A stretch of DNA of 64,000 bases from Synechococcus sp. CC9311 (GCF_000014585.1 NC_008319.1:2294001-2358000); one strand, 5' to 3'; counted from the stretch's first letter, positions 9,666 to 20,087 are shown. Numbers and translations: made by a program. The notes: generated by a model from the sequence alone, not told the origin.

Positions 9666-10187
9666 TTAAACGCAGCCCGGCAACAACAGACCTGGCCTTA
9701 GCAACCCCTGCAGCTGCGCCAAGCCGCGTGGATCTTGATGGGATGAGTCCCAACGGAGATGACAAAACCCTGCTTTACGCAAACGGAGGCCACTGGGTCG
9801 AGCCCCCATCAACAGCGCAGCCAGCCGACTCAAATCAGGTTCATGCCCCACAAGCAAACACGAGCCTTGCAAACGCTGAACCAAGGGCCACGGATCCCCA
9901 CCAGGCGCAAGACAACTGGTGAGCTCAACCTTTGGAGCCATGCCACTTTTCACGGCCAGTTCAGCCGTTTCACGCGCTCGACGATAAGGACTGCTGTACG
10001 AGCGGTCGGAGATGAGTCCGAGATCGCGCAGACGGCAGCACACCTTGAATGTGCGCTCTAACCCCAGAGGCGTCAGACAACGTTCTGGATGGTCCACACC
10101 TTGGTTGCGCTCAACCGCGATGCCGTGACGCAGGAGCAGTAGATCAGCCAAACCGCAGCTGAGCGCGGAGACGTAAGCGGTTGGCAC
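9666..10187 (-). CDS. sixA: SixA-type phosphohistidine phosphatase
   Basis: The histidine phosphatase signature LLLLRHGIA is near the N-terminus, and the second half has the partner histidine in LLVGHEPDLSRLA. SixA proteins remove phosphate from phosphohistidine residues of signalling or PTS proteins; the target here is unknown. The start is uncertain: a TTG at 10151, just before LADLLLLRHG, would give 161 residues and reduce the overlap with the upstream gene to a few nt, and is at least as likely as the ATG at 10187. Confidence 0.85.
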   Translation of the reverse strand: MPTAYVSALSCGLADLLLLRHGIAVERNQGVDHPERCLTPLGLERTFKVCCRLRDLGLISDRSYSSPYRRARETAELAVKSGMAPKVELTSCLAPGGDPWPLVQRLQGSCLLVGHEPDLSRLAALLMGARPSGLRLRKAGFCHLRWDSSHQDPRGLAQLQGLLRPGLLLPGCV

Positions 10188-11763
10188 CTACTCGGTCAGC
10201 AGCTTCCTCTGTCTCGACACCAGCGGCCAAAGCAAGCCCCTGCACCGCTGGAAGTAGCGGCCGTCCAGCCACCGACTGAATCAAGCTCCAGGGCCGCCAC
10301 CTTTGAAGCTGAGCGCGGCTGGGCTCGGTCGCCAATGCCAACTGTTGTGCCAAAGGTGCCGTCCCCTCATCCTGCAAGGCTTTTAGTTGATCCAAACGAG
10401 GCTCGAGGGCTGAATGATCCTGACGCGTTGTCAGAGCATCCAATGTCTGCCCCCACCAGTCTTGGCCAGATTCGCGTTCTAAGGCCACTGCAAGCTGGGC
10501 CTGGAGAGAGGCTTCACCGCGCTGCCGCTGCCGGGCTAACCGAGTCCACACCTCAATGGAAGCGCCATCAGAAGGCAGGGCCGAGCGCACGAGACCCTTG
10601 GACTGGAGGTCCGCATCCACGGCCTCCAAACCGGGCTGATCATTCGTTGTTCCCAACAGCCATCCCTCTTTGCCCTGCTTCCATAGCAGTGGGCCCGGAT
10701 CCAATCCCACCACAGTCGAAGCTCCCTCGGCCCCTAGCGTTTGGAGGGTCTCCTCAAGAACAGGCGCCAACCATCGAGCGACAGGGTCCTGACTATTTGG
10801 ACTTAGGAGATCGGCAGGATCCGAAAGCACAGCCAAGGCAGATGCTGATCCTCCAGCTGAACGCAGCAAAGACTGCGACAGCGGTACCCCATTCCCTGAA
10901 CTCCCGAGCGGCTGACGAAAACGCAACACAGCATCCAAATTGAGGGCAGTCCCTTTGGGTTCCAGTGCTGCCACTAGGCCAACAAGGTCATCGTGATCAG
11001 AGATGGAGCTGGGCATTCCAAGCCACCTCGCCATCGCAACGGGATCGGCGGTCAGCAGAGCCGCACCCCGACCCAGCTGCTGCAAATCCGCGACAAGAGC
11101 TTCGTCTCCAAGTTGGTGCAGAGCATCAAGCTGAGACACATCCAGGGACTGCTCCAGCACACCACGACTGGAGGCGATTAGAAGCAGGTCATCGTCGATC
11201 AAGGCTGTAGCGATTGGCTGTGGCTCTCGTCCGAGCAATGCTCCCCGGCCGCTAATCACCCCCATTCCCCGGTAACGACTGATTTGCAGATCAGTGCCAG
11301 CCAAACTGCGCGTTTGCCAAAAACGCTGGAGGAAGCGCTTTGCACCGTCTTGATCAAGGCTTGTGAGAGCAAGCACCCAACCCGATGGTGCATCGGCGAC
11401 GGGTCCAACCAAAGAAAGACTGACCTGGGGACCGATCCAATCCGCGAGTTCTCCCGCAAAGTCCAAGCCCGCTAACGCAAAAGCTCCATCCCGCAATTGC
11501 TGCGTACTGTCCCGCGCTTGGCGTCGGCGTGACACGGGAGCCACCGCCTGGGCATACGCAGGCATGCGCACAGGATCAGTGAGCCAATGCAAACTGAGAG
11601 ATGCGTCTCTCGGGACGAACCGAGCGGCTCGTGGCAACACGAGGGGTTGCCCAACCAGTTTGAGGGGACTCTGCTCTGCCATCGCCCACCACAAGCCCAA
11701 TGCGGTGGTTAGCAGCAACAACACCGCTGCAGCGACAGCTAATAGGAAGGAGCGCGCCTTCAT
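10144..11763 (-). CDS. DUF3352 domain protein
   Basis: A 539-residue protein with one N-terminal hydrophobic anchor (about residues 5-28) and a large exported domain starting with the ARFVPRDASLSLHWLTDP segment (quoted in part: VPRDASLSLHWLTDP). This fits the cyanobacterial DUF3352 family. No catalytic motif is visible. It is divergent from the rhodanese gene (12-nt gap) and overlaps sixA downstream. Function unknown; probably a periplasmic or thylakoid-lumen protein. Confidence 0.7.
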   Translation of the reverse strand: MKARSFLLAVAAAVLLLLTTALGLWWAMAEQSPLKLVGQPLVLPRAARFVPRDASLSLHWLTDPVRMPAYAQAVAPVSRRRQARDSTQQLRDGAFALAGLDFAGELADWIGPQVSLSLVGPVADAPSGWVLALTSLDQDGAKRFLQRFWQTRSLAGTDLQISRYRGMGVISGRGALLGREPQPIATALIDDDLLLIASSRGVLEQSLDVSQLDALHQLGDEALVADLQQLGRGAALLTADPVAMARWLGMPSSISDHDDLVGLVAALEPKGTALNLDAVLRFRQPLGSSGNGVPLSQSLLRSAGGSASALAVLSDPADLLSPNSQDPVARWLAPVLEETLQTLGAEGASTVVGLDPGPLLWKQGKEGWLLGTTNDQPGLEAVDADLQSKGLVRSALPSDGASIEVWTRLARQRQRGEASLQAQLAVALERESGQDWWGQTLDALTTRQDHSALEPRLDQLKALQDEGTAPLAQQLALATEPSRAQLQRWRPWSLIQSVAGRPLLPAVQGLALAAGVETEEAADRVGANRLRLRAQLRFG

Positions 11764-11775
11764 GAAGCAGCAGGC

Positions 11776-12162
11776 GTGGGTATGGCCTCATCTTTATTCA
11801 TGATGAATCCCATGACATCCTCTTCACCCCAATCCATCACCGCCAGAGACCTTCACGAGTGGCTGTCGAGCGGCACCTCCCTTCAGCTTGTTGATGTTCG
11901 AGAGCACTCCGAAGTGGAAATTGCTCCCTTCCCCGGACAGGTGGAACATTTACCGCTGAGCGAATCCAATCTCTGGCTCTCCGAGCTGCCCGCAAGGCTG
12001 ACGACCAGCAAGCCCATCGTGGTGATTTGTCACGCCGGGATCCGCAGCAGGAACTTTGGCTGCTGGCTCTTAGATCAGGGACAGGGTTACGACGTTTGGA
12101 ACTTAGAAGGTGGCATTCATGCCTGGAGCGTGGAGGTTGACCCCACCGTTCCCCGCTACTGA
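11776..12162 (+). CDS. Rhodanese-like domain protein
   Basis: A single rhodanese domain (about residues 20-125). The active-site loop CHAGIRSRN holds the catalytic cysteine, preceded by the LVDVREHSEVEIA start of the fold and followed by NLEGGIHAW. Such proteins transfer sulfane sulfur or act as sulfur carriers. The start is ambiguous among GTG 11776, ATG 11782 and ATG 11800; all leave the domain intact. It lies about 65 nt upstream of hrcA on the same strand. Confidence 0.88.
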   Translation: MGMASSLFMMNPMTSSSPQSITARDLHEWLSSGTSLQLVDVREHSEVEIAPFPGQVEHLPLSESNLWLSELPARLTTSKPIVVICHAGIRSRNFGCWLLDQGQGYDVWNLEGGIHAWSVEVDPTVPRY

Positions 12163-12227
12163 GCAGCGGTTCATGACAACGCCACCAATCCGAGAGGAAA
12201 CCTCCGTACGATCGAGATGCTGATTGT

Positions 12228-13226
12228 GTGCCTGTGCAGCCGCTGCCCCGCCGACAACAGGAGGTACTCAGGGCCACGGTGCACCACTACGTCGACACCA
12301 TTGAGCCAGTGGGAAGCCGCACACTGGTTCAAAGGTTCGATCTGCAAGCCAGTGCTGCCACAGTGCGTTCAGCCATGGGGGCCCTTGAGCAACGGGGTCT
12401 TCTGACCCAACCACACACGTCTGCGGGACGGGTTCCAAGCCCAAATGGATACCGACATTACGTGGACTGCTTGCTCCCTAGGCCCGGAGCAATCGCCCAA
12501 CATCTCGATCAAGAGCTCAACCAACTCAGCCTTCGCTGGGCAGCTCTTGATGACCTGCTCCAAAACATGGCTAGGAGGCTCACCGACTTCACGGGACTGA
12601 TGAGCCTGATCACTCACCCCACCCAAAGCCAACCCGCACTGGAAGCCATCCGACTGGTTCGCAGCGAGGAGCGGTTGCTGGTGATGTTGGTGAAGAATTC
12701 CAGCCAAGCCAGTCACCTCAACCTGCGGCTGCCACACGGCAGTGAACATCAAATCGAAGCGATGGATCAGTGGGCGCGCCGGCAGCTCGATGGCAACGGC
12801 AGTTTGAATTGGAACGCACTTCCAAGAGAACTGCAGGCCTGCGGCAGGGCCCTCCGGGATGCCATCGACAGCCATCAGACCTTGGAGACCGCTCAAGAGA
12901 CCAAGGCCTTATTTCACGGTGTATCTCGTCTCGTCGCCGAGCCCGAATTCAGCCAAAGCGCCAAGGTCAGACCACTCCTAGAACTGATGGATCAAAGTCC
13001 CGGAGCCGTGACCCTCTCCGCTCCCGGTCCTGGCTGCGGCGTCTGGATTGGCCAAGAACATCCTGAACAAGCTCTTCACCAATGCTCAGTGGTCCAAGCC
13101 ACCTACACGAGCGCCACTGATGGAGTCGGACACGTGGCACTTGTGGGTCCGATGCGCATGGCCTATGCCACAGCACTTGCTGCAGTGAAGAGTGCTGCAC
13201 ATCGTCTCGACTATCTCCTGAACTGA
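12228..13226 (+). CDS. hrcA: Heat-inducible transcription repressor HrcA
   Basis: The N-terminal winged helix (QQEVLRATVHHYVDTIEPVGS, quoted in part; then AATVRSAMGALEQRGLL and HTSAGRVPSPNGYRHYVD) is characteristic of HrcA, which represses groESL and related chaperone genes by binding CIRCE elements. The C-terminal part is the GAF-like HrcA domain. The start is a GTG at 12228. I did not find a CIRCE inverted repeat next to this gene, so any targets are elsewhere in the genome. The next gene follows after 1 nt. Confidence 0.93.
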   Translation: MPVQPLPRRQQEVLRATVHHYVDTIEPVGSRTLVQRFDLQASAATVRSAMGALEQRGLLTQPHTSAGRVPSPNGYRHYVDCLLPRPGAIAQHLDQELNQLSLRWAALDDLLQNMARRLTDFTGLMSLITHPTQSQPALEAIRLVRSEERLLVMLVKNSSQASHLNLRLPHGSEHQIEAMDQWARRQLDGNGSLNWNALPRELQACGRALRDAIDSHQTLETAQETKALFHGVSRLVAEPEFSQSAKVRPLLELMDQSPGAVTLSAPGPGCGVWIGQEHPEQALHQCSVVQATYTSATDGVGHVALVGPMRMAYATALAAVKSAAHRLDYLLN

Positions 13227-13227
13227 G

Positions 13228-14451
13228 ATGGCGCTCCAGGGGAGAACATTGAAAACGCGCCTCGCAATCGTCCTCGGACTCAGCATGACGGGGGCGTTGT
13301 TTGCCATTTGGGGGGGTGTCAATCAGACAACCAAACAGGATCAATTTGAGACCGCACAGACCACCACGATTGCTTCCAACGATGCAAATCGAAGCGTTGC
13401 TAGCGAGAACCTTGATTCACTTCTCGACGAAGAACCTCGCCCTTGGTTATTGGCACAATCACTGCCCCTAAAAGGCCCCTCTGGACTCATCGGAGAGCGC
13501 TTCGCCCTGGGAATCGACACCGTTTTACGGGAATTAAACAACCGCGGTGGCATCGCAGGACGACCCGTGAAAATCTGGCGAATCGATGATGGCTATGAGC
13601 CAGAAAATACCCTGCGTAATACCCGCTGGTTTGCCGCGGAACCCGATGTTTTGGCCCTGTTTGGCTTTTTTGGTACCCCCACGAGCAAGGCGGCTTTACC
13701 GATCGCCAAGAAGGCGGGACTCACGCTCGTTGCACCTCTCACAGGTGCTAGCGCCCTAAGAGCACAAGGCCAGACAGGGGTTTTGCACTTCCGTGCAAGC
13801 TATGGGGAGGAAGCCCGACGCATCGTCAACCACCTCGTCAACGACGGCTTCGTGAGAATTGCCGTGGCATATCAAAACGACGCCTATGGGAAAGATGTGC
13901 TTGCAAGCACGGAGAAAGCCTTGCAGAGCCACGATCTCCGCGCTGTCAGCACAGCGGCTCTGCCACGAAACTCAACGGAAACAACGCAAGCAGCCGACAC
14001 GATTGTCAAATCGAAACCCGATGCCCTCATCGTGATCTCGCTCAGCAAAACGATGGCCTCGCTGGTGAACAACGTGCATCGAAGTGGCAGCCGCCCGCAA
14101 TTGATGACGATCTCTCCAACAGGGACCAAAGCGCTCTTCCGGGATCTTCCTCAAGCAGCAGCCTTTGGCGTTGGTGTCACACAAGTCGTGCCGTTCCCGT
14201 GGGATGCACGGCATCCAGATGTCGCGAGCTATCAACGCCTTTTACGTCAACAGCAGCCGGATGGTGACGTTGATTTCGATTTTTACAGCCTCGAGGGCTT
14301 CATGGCAGCGCAATGGCTCGTAAAAGCAATGGAAGCGATCGCTCCCAATGTCACCCGAGAACGCCTTATGAAGGAGCTCAAGCGAACCACTCCGGGGCTA
14401 CATCGCAGCATTGATCTTGTGTTTCTCGGCAGTGATCCCTGGGAACCCTGA
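13228..14451 (+). CDS. Periplasmic binding protein type I, ABC/receptor substrate-binding family
   Basis: A 407-residue exported protein with an N-terminal signal or anchor (about residues 12-28). The Leu/Ile/Val-binding-type PBP-I fold begins near residue 72 with SLPLKGPSGLIGE, then RELNNRGGIAGRPV, GTPTSKAALPIAKKAGL, and VAYQNDAYGKD. It starts 1 nt after hrcA. No permease or ATPase gene is adjacent, so it is an orphan binding protein. Its convergent neighbour encodes a predicted ligand-gated ion channel, and PBP-I domains are known to be fused to bacterial members of that channel family, so a sensory role is possible. Confidence 0.85.
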   Translation: MALQGRTLKTRLAIVLGLSMTGALFAIWGGVNQTTKQDQFETAQTTTIASNDANRSVASENLDSLLDEEPRPWLLAQSLPLKGPSGLIGERFALGIDTVLRELNNRGGIAGRPVKIWRIDDGYEPENTLRNTRWFAAEPDVLALFGFFGTPTSKAALPIAKKAGLTLVAPLTGASALRAQGQTGVLHFRASYGEEARRIVNHLVNDGFVRIAVAYQNDAYGKDVLASTEKALQSHDLRAVSTAALPRNSTETTQAADTIVKSKPDALIVISLSKTMASLVNNVHRSGSRPQLMTISPTGTKALFRDLPQAAAFGVGVTQVVPFPWDARHPDVASYQRLLRQQQPDGDVDFDFYSLEGFMAAQWLVKAMEAIAPNVTRERLMKELKRTTPGLHRSIDLVFLGSDPWEP

Positions 14452-14460
14452 AATCCAATG

Positions 14461-15678
14461 TCAAATCAATAACCAGCTGGCTGCTGACAACAACACCATG
14501 ACAAGAAGAGAAATAGGAGGCCAGAATTGTTCATAGAAATGAATACGTTTCAAAATCGTTTTTTTTCGCTCACTTGGCCCCAAGCTGGCCTGCCTCTTAA
14601 GAGCTTCAAGATAAAGAACCAGAGCAAAACTCACAATCGAAAGAATGTACGCAATTGCATAAACTGAGTCCAGGAATGAAAGATAGGGAAGATTCGGGAG
14701 CTCTGATCGATATCCGTCCTGCAAAAAGATCAACGTCAACAGAACCGCAATCGGAATCTCAACACGGAATTCTGTTAGCACCCTAGTAATTAATACGATC
14801 GAGGCCATCACAACCACTAATGGCTGAATTAAAGTCCAAAAAGCAGACCACGATGACCGTTGATAGGAGACATCAAAGATAAGCTGGCTATATTCCTCAT
14901 CTTCCGTGCTAAATCCAAGGCCTGAGGCAAAATGATGTCTGAACTCACCAAAGGACCAACCGCGAGTTAGCCAGCCAAAGAGATCCGAATATTGACCAAT
15001 CCCACTATCTCTTAAATCAGGAATCAAGCGCAAGCTCTTATAGGTCAAATCCCCAACTGGGTCGTCAACCTCTAAAACAACCGGAAGACTAACCGAGTTA
15101 AAAGGAAACCTTCTTAAGTCTAAATTATCAATGTAAAAGTCCCCTGTATACAACAGGCCCTGCCCAAAAGTACCATCATCGAATTCTCGAACATTTCGCA
15201 AAGGAGTAATCAAAGAGGTTTCTGGATTGATGTCGTTCTCAAGCCCAATAACCTCGGAGATAGCTAGACCACGTTTTTCCAAATAATCTTGAAAAGACTT
15301 TCCCCAACGCATCCAAATGTATCCCTTGCTGGAAAAGCTAGGAATTTCAAGATCGAGGCTAAAATTATTTGCCACATAAATACCTGCATACACCTTATAT
15401 TTCGCGGCTTCTAGAAGTTCTGAATCACGCAGAATTTCGGCTCCTTTTAATGGCCTGCCACGAACCGCAGCATCAGGCGCTTCATTGCGAATATGAGGAG
15501 TACTTGTGAGCCGAAGCAATTCTCGAGAACTAATTACATCAAGATTTTCTCGTCCAAGAAACTGAACAAGGAAAATCCCGGAGACAACAACTACCAGGAT
15601 CAGCAGAAAGTCCCAAAAACCCAAGCTGACGCCCAACTTCTTGAGGTGCTTCAACAATCGCTGAAGCACAGTTTTCAA
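14461..15678 (-). CDS. Predicted pentameric ligand-gated ion channel (Cys-loop receptor superfamily)
   Basis: A 405-residue protein. After an extra N-terminal membrane segment (about 21-41) comes an all-beta-looking extracytoplasmic domain (about 85-270). It contains [14 protein letters not shown], resembling the loop D region, and [19 protein letters not shown] near residue 190, matching the FPFD-type Cys-loop region. Four membrane helices follow: M1 about 272-295 with its conserved Pro, M2 about 300-320, M3 about 331-355 after a [12 protein letters not shown] linker like that of ELIC, and M4 about 384-404. The protein has no cysteine at all, as expected for bacterial members without the disulfide. 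The start overlaps the trpB stop by 4 nt. Assignment is by pattern recognition; no profile search was run. Confidence 0.75.
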   Translation of the reverse strand: MKTVLQRLLKHLKKLGVSLGFWDFLLILVVVVSGIFLVQFLGRENLDVISSRELLRLTSTPHIRNEAPDAAVRGRPLKGAEILRDSELLEAAKYKVYAGIYVANNFSLDLEIPSFSSKGYIWMRWGKSFQDYLEKRGLAISEVIGLENDINPETSLITPLRNVREFDDGTFGQGLLYTGDFYIDNLDLRRFPFNSVSLPVVLEVDDPVGDLTYKSLRLIPDLRDSGIGQYSDLFGWLTRGWSFGEFRHHFASGLGFSTEDEEYSQLIFDVSYQRSSWSAFWTLIQPLVVVMASIVLITRVLTEFRVEIPIAVLLTLIFLQDGYRSELPNLPYLSFLDSVYAIAYILSIVSFALVLYLEALKRQASLGPSERKKTILKRIHFYEQFWPPISLLVMVLLSAASWLLI

Positions 15679-16931
15679 AGTTGATTTCCGAGTTTTTCTG
15701 CCACGGTGTTCACATCTTTATCTCCACGACCAGAACAATTAATCACTATTTCACTGCCGTTTGGAAGCGTTGGGCACAACATTTCCAGCCAAGCAAACGC
15801 ATGGGCTGTTTCCAACGCAGGAATGATTCCCTCCAACTCACTCACAAGCCGTAAAGCTGTGATCGCCTCATCGTCGGTCACAGCACCGTATTCCGCGCGG
15901 CCAATGTCCCGCAGATAACTGTGCTCTGGCCCCACCCCGGGGTAATCAAGCCCAGCACTGATGGAGTGCGCTTCCTGCACCTGACCGTCCTGATCTTGAA
16001 GCAGCAGGCTCATCGCTCCGTGCAGCACACCCACGCGACCCTCGGTAATCGTGGCCGCATGACGTCCGGTTGCCACTCCATCACCAGCAGCTTCAACTCC
16101 TATCAGGCGAACAGAGGTGTCTTGAACGAATGGATGGAAAAGACCCATCGCATTGGAACCTCCACCCACACAAGCCAACAAAACATCAGGGAGACGCCCA
16201 AAGGACTCCTTACATTGCTCACGGGCTTCATTGCCAATGACCGCATGGAAGTCACGCACCAACATGGGATAGGGATGCGGGCCTGCCACAGATCCAAGGA
16301 TGTAGTGGGTGGTTTCCACATTGGTCACCCAATCGCGGATGGCTTCGCTCGTGGCGTCTTTCAAGGTGGCCGTCCCTGCCGTTACCGCCTGAACGGTGGC
16401 TCCCAGTAAGCGCATTCGGAACACATTCAGCGCCTGGCGACGCATGTCTTCAGCGCCCATGTAAACGACACACTCCAGACCGAAACGTGCGCAGACCGTC
16501 GCTGTAGCAACGCCATGCTGACCCGCACCGGTTTCCGCAATGATCCGCTTCTTGCCCATGCGCAAGGCCAACAACGCCTGACCAAGGGCATTGTTGATTT
16601 TGTGCGCACCCGTGTGGTTGAGATCTTCCCGCTTCAACCAGATGCGTGGGCCACCATCGGAACGCCGATAATGAGCCGACAGACGCTCCGCTTCGTAAAG
16701 AGGAGTCGCACGACCTACATACGATTTCAACAACCGGTTCAGCTCAGTTGTGAAGGCTGAATCCTTCCAAGCCTCAGCGGCCGCTTGCTCAAGCTCCGCC
16801 AGCGCTGGCATCAACGTTTCAGGAACGTACTGACCTCCATAACGTCCGTACCGGCCATGTGCTTCAGGTCGAACCGAAGGCATCAGGCTGGCGGGATCGG
16901 GTGTGTTTGCAGTCGGCAGAGTGCTTGTCAC
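15675..16931 (-). CDS. trpB: Tryptophan synthase beta chain
   Basis: Catalyses the final step of tryptophan synthesis, joining indole and serine with PLP. The Schiff-base lysine lies in [13 protein letters not shown], the phosphate-binding loop is [13 protein letters not shown], and the C-terminal block is [13 protein letters not shown]. The 418-residue length includes a short N-terminal extension common in cyanobacteria. The stop overlaps the start of the predicted ion-channel gene by 4 nt (ATGA), so the two may be co-translated. Confidence 0.96.
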   Translation of the reverse strand: MTSTLPTANTPDPASLMPSVRPEAHGRYGRYGGQYVPETLMPALAELEQAAAEAWKDSAFTTELNRLLKSYVGRATPLYEAERLSAHYRRSDGGPRIWLKREDLNHTGAHKINNALGQALLALRMGKKRIIAETGAGQHGVATATVCARFGLECVVYMGAEDMRRQALNVFRMRLLGATVQAVTAGTATLKDATSEAIRDWVTNVETTHYILGSVAGPHPYPMLVRDFHAVIGNEAREQCKESFGRLPDVLLACVGGGSNAMGLFHPFVQDTSVRLIGVEAAGDGVATGRHAATITEGRVGVLHGAMSLLLQDQDGQVQEAHSISAGLDYPGVGPEHSYLRDIGRAEYGAVTDDEAITALRLVSELEGIIPALETAHAFAWLEMLCPTLPNGSEIVINCSGRGDKDVNTVAEKLGNQL

Positions 16932-16969
16932 AGATCTTGCAGGCCGCTGAAACGGCGTCTTGCGATGCG

Positions 16970-17929
16970 TCAGCGTAAACAGGCAATTACACGATGTCGT
17001 GGATCACAGGCCGTAATACGAAGATCTCGAAACCCAGCCTTCAGGAGGGTGGCGCTCATATCGAGACCGAAATAGTCCTCGATATAAGGCTCCGTACTTT
17101 TCAGAAGGGTCGCAACGGCGGCTGGCAAGCGTTGCAACACCGATGAAGCTGGATCCTGATCAACCATCAGCAGCACGCCTCCAGGCTTAAGCAGACGCGC
17201 CGCTTCCTCCAGAACCTCACGGGTGGCCTTTTGGGGCAACTCATGACAAACAAACTGAAGACTGATGAAATCAAAGGTCTCGCTCGCCCAATCAGTGTGT
17301 TCGGCAGCGGCATGGTGCCACTCACTGATCAAACTGTCGCGATCTCTCACCCGTGCCACAGCCAGCATCTCCGGGGAGAGATCTAACCCGATCAGCCGCG
17401 GCCTCTTCAGTCCCTGTTGGTCTGCTCGATCATTCAGCCAATGGGCAAGCGCCTGGGTGCTGACGCCAACGGAACAACCCAAATCCAAAACCTCATGGAT
17501 CGAATCGCTTAAGAGCGGTTCCACCACCGCATGGATCGAATCACGAAGTCGTGTCTGAGCCTCAAGCGGTGCAAGCTTTTCCTCAGGCCAAATGCGCAGA
17601 GCCATCGCAGTGGTGGCTTGCTCAGCCTCCGCTGCTGCCTGCCAGCAAAGGTTGCCCTGCTCATAGGCATGGAAACGCGCTTGGTAATAGGAAGGAGGAA
17701 CCAGACCCTCGGTTCGGCTCTTGGCCAAAAGGGGCGCAGCAGCCTCCCGCAATTCAGACCGTCGCTTCCTCCAAGGGATTCCATTGCGCTCAGCTGTTCG
17801 GATGATCAGCTGTCGTGCCTGAAAAAACAATGGGCGACGCAACAGGCGAATGCCGATCAACCGTTCAATCCAGCGGCCGAGCCCCCGACTGGAATCAGCC
17901 CATTGAGGAGCTGGAGCGGACTCACTCAT
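16970..17929 (-). CDS. SAM-dependent methyltransferase (class I)
   Basis: A 319-residue protein whose central part has the class I motif [16 protein letters not shown], followed by [14 protein letters not shown] and [15 protein letters not shown]. The first 130 residues are a helical N-terminal extension of unknown role. The C-terminus ends with a probable beta-strand motif of the methyltransferase core. Substrate is not identifiable. It is divergent from the SUI1-family gene (38-nt gap) and upstream of trpB on the same strand. Confidence 0.8.
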   Translation of the reverse strand: MSESAPAPQWADSSRGLGRWIERLIGIRLLRRPLFFQARQLIIRTAERNGIPWRKRRSELREAAAPLLAKSRTEGLVPPSYYQARFHAYEQGNLCWQAAAEAEQATTAMALRIWPEEKLAPLEAQTRLRDSIHAVVEPLLSDSIHEVLDLGCSVGVSTQALAHWLNDRADQQGLKRPRLIGLDLSPEMLAVARVRDRDSLISEWHHAAAEHTDWASETFDFISLQFVCHELPQKATREVLEEAARLLKPGGVLLMVDQDPASSVLQRLPAAVATLLKSTEPYIEDYFGLDMSATLLKAGFRDLRITACDPRHRVIACLR

Positions 17930-17967
17930 CGTGAGAAGCGGCAGGATGGGGGGGTTGCGAATAGCTC

Positions 17968-18294
17968 ATGCGCAAGGGTGGCTGGCAAGAATTCAGCAAT
18001 GCAGACAGTCTGCAACGCCCAACTGCACCATCAGCGGGGCTCACACCTAAACAGGAGCAGGTCGTTCGCGTGCAGCCCACTCGAGGCGGGAAAGGAGGCA
18101 AGACCGTCACTGTGATCAGAGGTCTTGAGTTAGATCCAGATGGGCTTAAAGCCCTTTTGAAAAAGTTAAAAACACGGATTGGCAGCGGCGGCACTGCCAA
18201 AGATGGCGTGATCGAATTGCAAGGTGATCAGGTCGAGCTCAGTCTCGAGTACCTCAAAAAAGAGGGATATAAACCGAAGAGAGCAGGAGGCTGA
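17968..18294 (+). CDS. SUI1/eIF1-family translation factor (YciH-like)
   Basis: A 108-residue protein. The C-terminal 75 residues match the SUI1 fold: [21 protein letters not shown], quoted in part as [17 protein letters not shown], then [21 protein letters not shown] and a LKKEGYKPK end. Bacterial YciH-type proteins bind the small ribosomal subunit and may affect start-site fidelity or stress translation. It lies about 50 nt upstream of the cysC start on the same strand. Confidence 0.9.
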   Translation: MRKGGWQEFSNADSLQRPTAPSAGLTPKQEQVVRVQPTRGGKGGKTVTVIRGLELDPDGLKALLKKLKTRIGSGGTAKDGVIELQGDQVELSLEYLKKEGYKPKRAGG

Positions 18295-18346
18295 GACGTC
18301 AGCCCACTTTGTGCCACGAGACAATGCAATCTTTCGCGTTCCGTTC

Positions 18347-18973
18347 ATGGCCGCCGCCGACAATCCAAAAGCCACCAACATCGTTTGGCACCAGGCCTCG
18401 GTCGATCGCGACACTCGAGCTGAGCAACGCGGGCACCGCAGTTCGATTCTCTGGTTTACGGGCTTAAGCGGAGCGGGCAAGAGCACCTTGGCCAATGCCG
18501 TGAACGCTGCTTTGTTTGAACGCGGACTTGCCACTTACGTGTTGGACGGCGACAACGTTCGCCACGGCCTCTGCAAGGACTTGGGCTTTTCCGACGCCGA
18601 CCGAGAGGAGAACATCCGTCGCATTGGAGAGGTCGCCAAGCTGTTCCTCGATGCAGGCGTCATCGTTCTGACTGCGTTTGTATCCCCGTTTCGAGCTGAC
18701 CGCGATAAGGCCAGAGCCCTTGTGAACACTGGAGACTTCATCGAGATCCACTGCGCAGCCGATCTCAGCGTTTGCGAAGAACGCGACACCAAAGGGCTTT
18801 ATGCCAAAGCACGTGCAGGTGAAATCAAAGAATTCACAGGTATCTCCAGCCCCTATGAGGCACCCGAACAGCCTGAGCTCAACGTGAACACAGGCAACAG
18901 CAGCCTGGATAGCTGCGTTGATCAGGTCATCCGCTATCTGATCGACAAAAAAGTCATTCCTGCGCAGAGCTGA
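18347..18973 (+). CDS. cysC: Adenylyl-sulfate kinase (APS kinase)
   Basis: Phosphorylates APS to PAPS in sulfate assimilation. It has the P-loop [14 protein letters not shown], the [16 protein letters not shown] segment that binds APS, the [13 protein letters not shown] helix and the lid region [21 protein letters not shown] 18347 (208 residues) is preferred; an upstream in-frame ATG at 18224 would overlap the preceding gene by 71 nt. The 3' end overlaps the convergent AI-2E-type transporter gene by 20 nt. Confidence 0.94.
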   Translation: MAAADNPKATNIVWHQASVDRDTRAEQRGHRSSILWFTGLSGAGKSTLANAVNAALFERGLATYVLDGDNVRHGLCKDLGFSDADREENIRRIGEVAKLFLDAGVIVLTAFVSPFRADRDKARALVNTGDFIEIHCAADLSVCEERDTKGLYAKARAGEIKEFTGISSPYEAPEQPELNVNTGNSSLDSCVDQVIRYLIDKKVIPAQS

Positions 18974-20036
18974 TCGTTCTTGAAGGGAGATCAAAGCCCT
19001 GACGATCAGCCCAGGCGTCGATCAGGGTTTTGATGCAGCTCGCCACTGGCACGGCTAACAACAGTCCGAGAAGCTCTCCAAAACCGAAGAGAGCGCCCGC
19101 TCGCGCACCAAGGGGGAGCGCAATGAGCAGCCAAGCCGGCTGCAAGCCAACGATGCTCCCCATTAAGCGTGGCTGGATCACTTGATCCACGATCTGACCA
19201 ACGCCAATGGCTGCCGCCAGGATGGCTACGCCCATTCCCAGATCTTGCACTGCCAGCAAAACACTCACCGCCACAACAGTGAAAGCGCTGGCATAGGGGA
19301 TCAAGGTGGTTAAACCAATCAAGACAGCAAACAACACCCCATAAGGAATCTTCAGCAACGTGAACACCGCAATCTGACCAGCGCTCAAAATCAAAGCGAG
19401 CACGACTTGACCCGCGAAATAGCCCCGAAAAGTGCGCGTGATCGTAGTCACGACAAGCTGGCGCCATTCCTGCGGCAACCAACGAACCAACCCGGCAGAG
19501 ATGGAATCGCCTCCAAGCAGAAAAAACACCGCCAGCACCAGAACGATGACTGTGTTGATGGTGGTGCCGAGGGTCGCGCCAAGGATGCTGAGCAACTGTT
19601 GACTTAACTGGCTGGCTAGACGACTGGCTCGCGTCAGAACATCGCTGCTCAGATCACCAAATTCACTGGGCAAACCATGGGCCATGGCCCATCCCTGGAG
19701 ACGAGCGATCAGGCCTTGGGATGCTTCAAGCCAGCCTGGCAAGGCATTAATCAATTGCGCGAGTTGGTCAATCAGAAGAGGAACCAACGTGATCCCTGAG
19801 ATCACCAAGATTCCAACGGCTACAAAAAAAACGAGGGAAATTGCAAGCCAATCCGGAAGCCCCCTGGCACGAAGCCAACGGGAGGGAATGCTGAGAAGGA
19901 AGGCGATCAAGGCAGCCGTCAAGAACAACCCCGGGAAGGGCGCTAGCGGCACAAGCAACTGACGCAACACAAATAAGTTGAGCGTCAAAAGAGGTAGGGC
20001 TAGTCCCCAACGCAGCCAGACAGGACCGAACATCAA
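18954..20036 (-). CDS. AI-2E/PerM-family membrane transporter
   Basis: A 360-residue protein with about eight hydrophobic segments and the long amphipathic middle ([16 protein letters not shown] region) typical of the PerM/AI-2E superfamily; the C-terminal half has the [21 protein letters not shown] block (quoted in part: [14 protein letters not shown]) diagnostic of the family. Members export small molecules or ions; the substrate is unknown and an autoinducer-2 role should not be assumed. Confidence 0.87.
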   Translation of the reverse strand: MMFGPVWLRWGLALPLLTLNLFVLRQLLVPLAPFPGLFLTAALIAFLLSIPSRWLRARGLPDWLAISLVFFVAVGILVISGITLVPLLIDQLAQLINALPGWLEASQGLIARLQGWAMAHGLPSEFGDLSSDVLTRASRLASQLSQQLLSILGATLGTTINTVIVLVLAVFFLLGGDSISAGLVRWLPQEWRQLVVTTITRTFRGYFAGQVVLALILSAGQIAVFTLLKIPYGVLFAVLIGLTTLIPYASAFTVVAVSVLLAVQDLGMGVAILAAAIGVGQIVDQVIQPRLMGSIVGLQPAWLLIALPLGARAGALFGFGELLGLLLAVPVASCIKTLIDAWADRQGFDLPSRTISSAQE

Positions 20037-20087
20037 ACGTTCCGTTGAGAGTGAATTGTGAAACGGACCAGGGCCGAAGCTGTGTGA

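Noticed and set aside
12163-12227. Search for a CIRCE element near hrcA
   Set aside because: No TTAGCACTC/GAGTGCTAA-type inverted repeat is present in the intergenic DNA.
18224-18346. N-terminal extension of CysC
   Set aside because: The upstream ATG lies inside the SUI1-family gene and adds 41 residues not typical of APS kinase; ATG 18347 gives the normal length.
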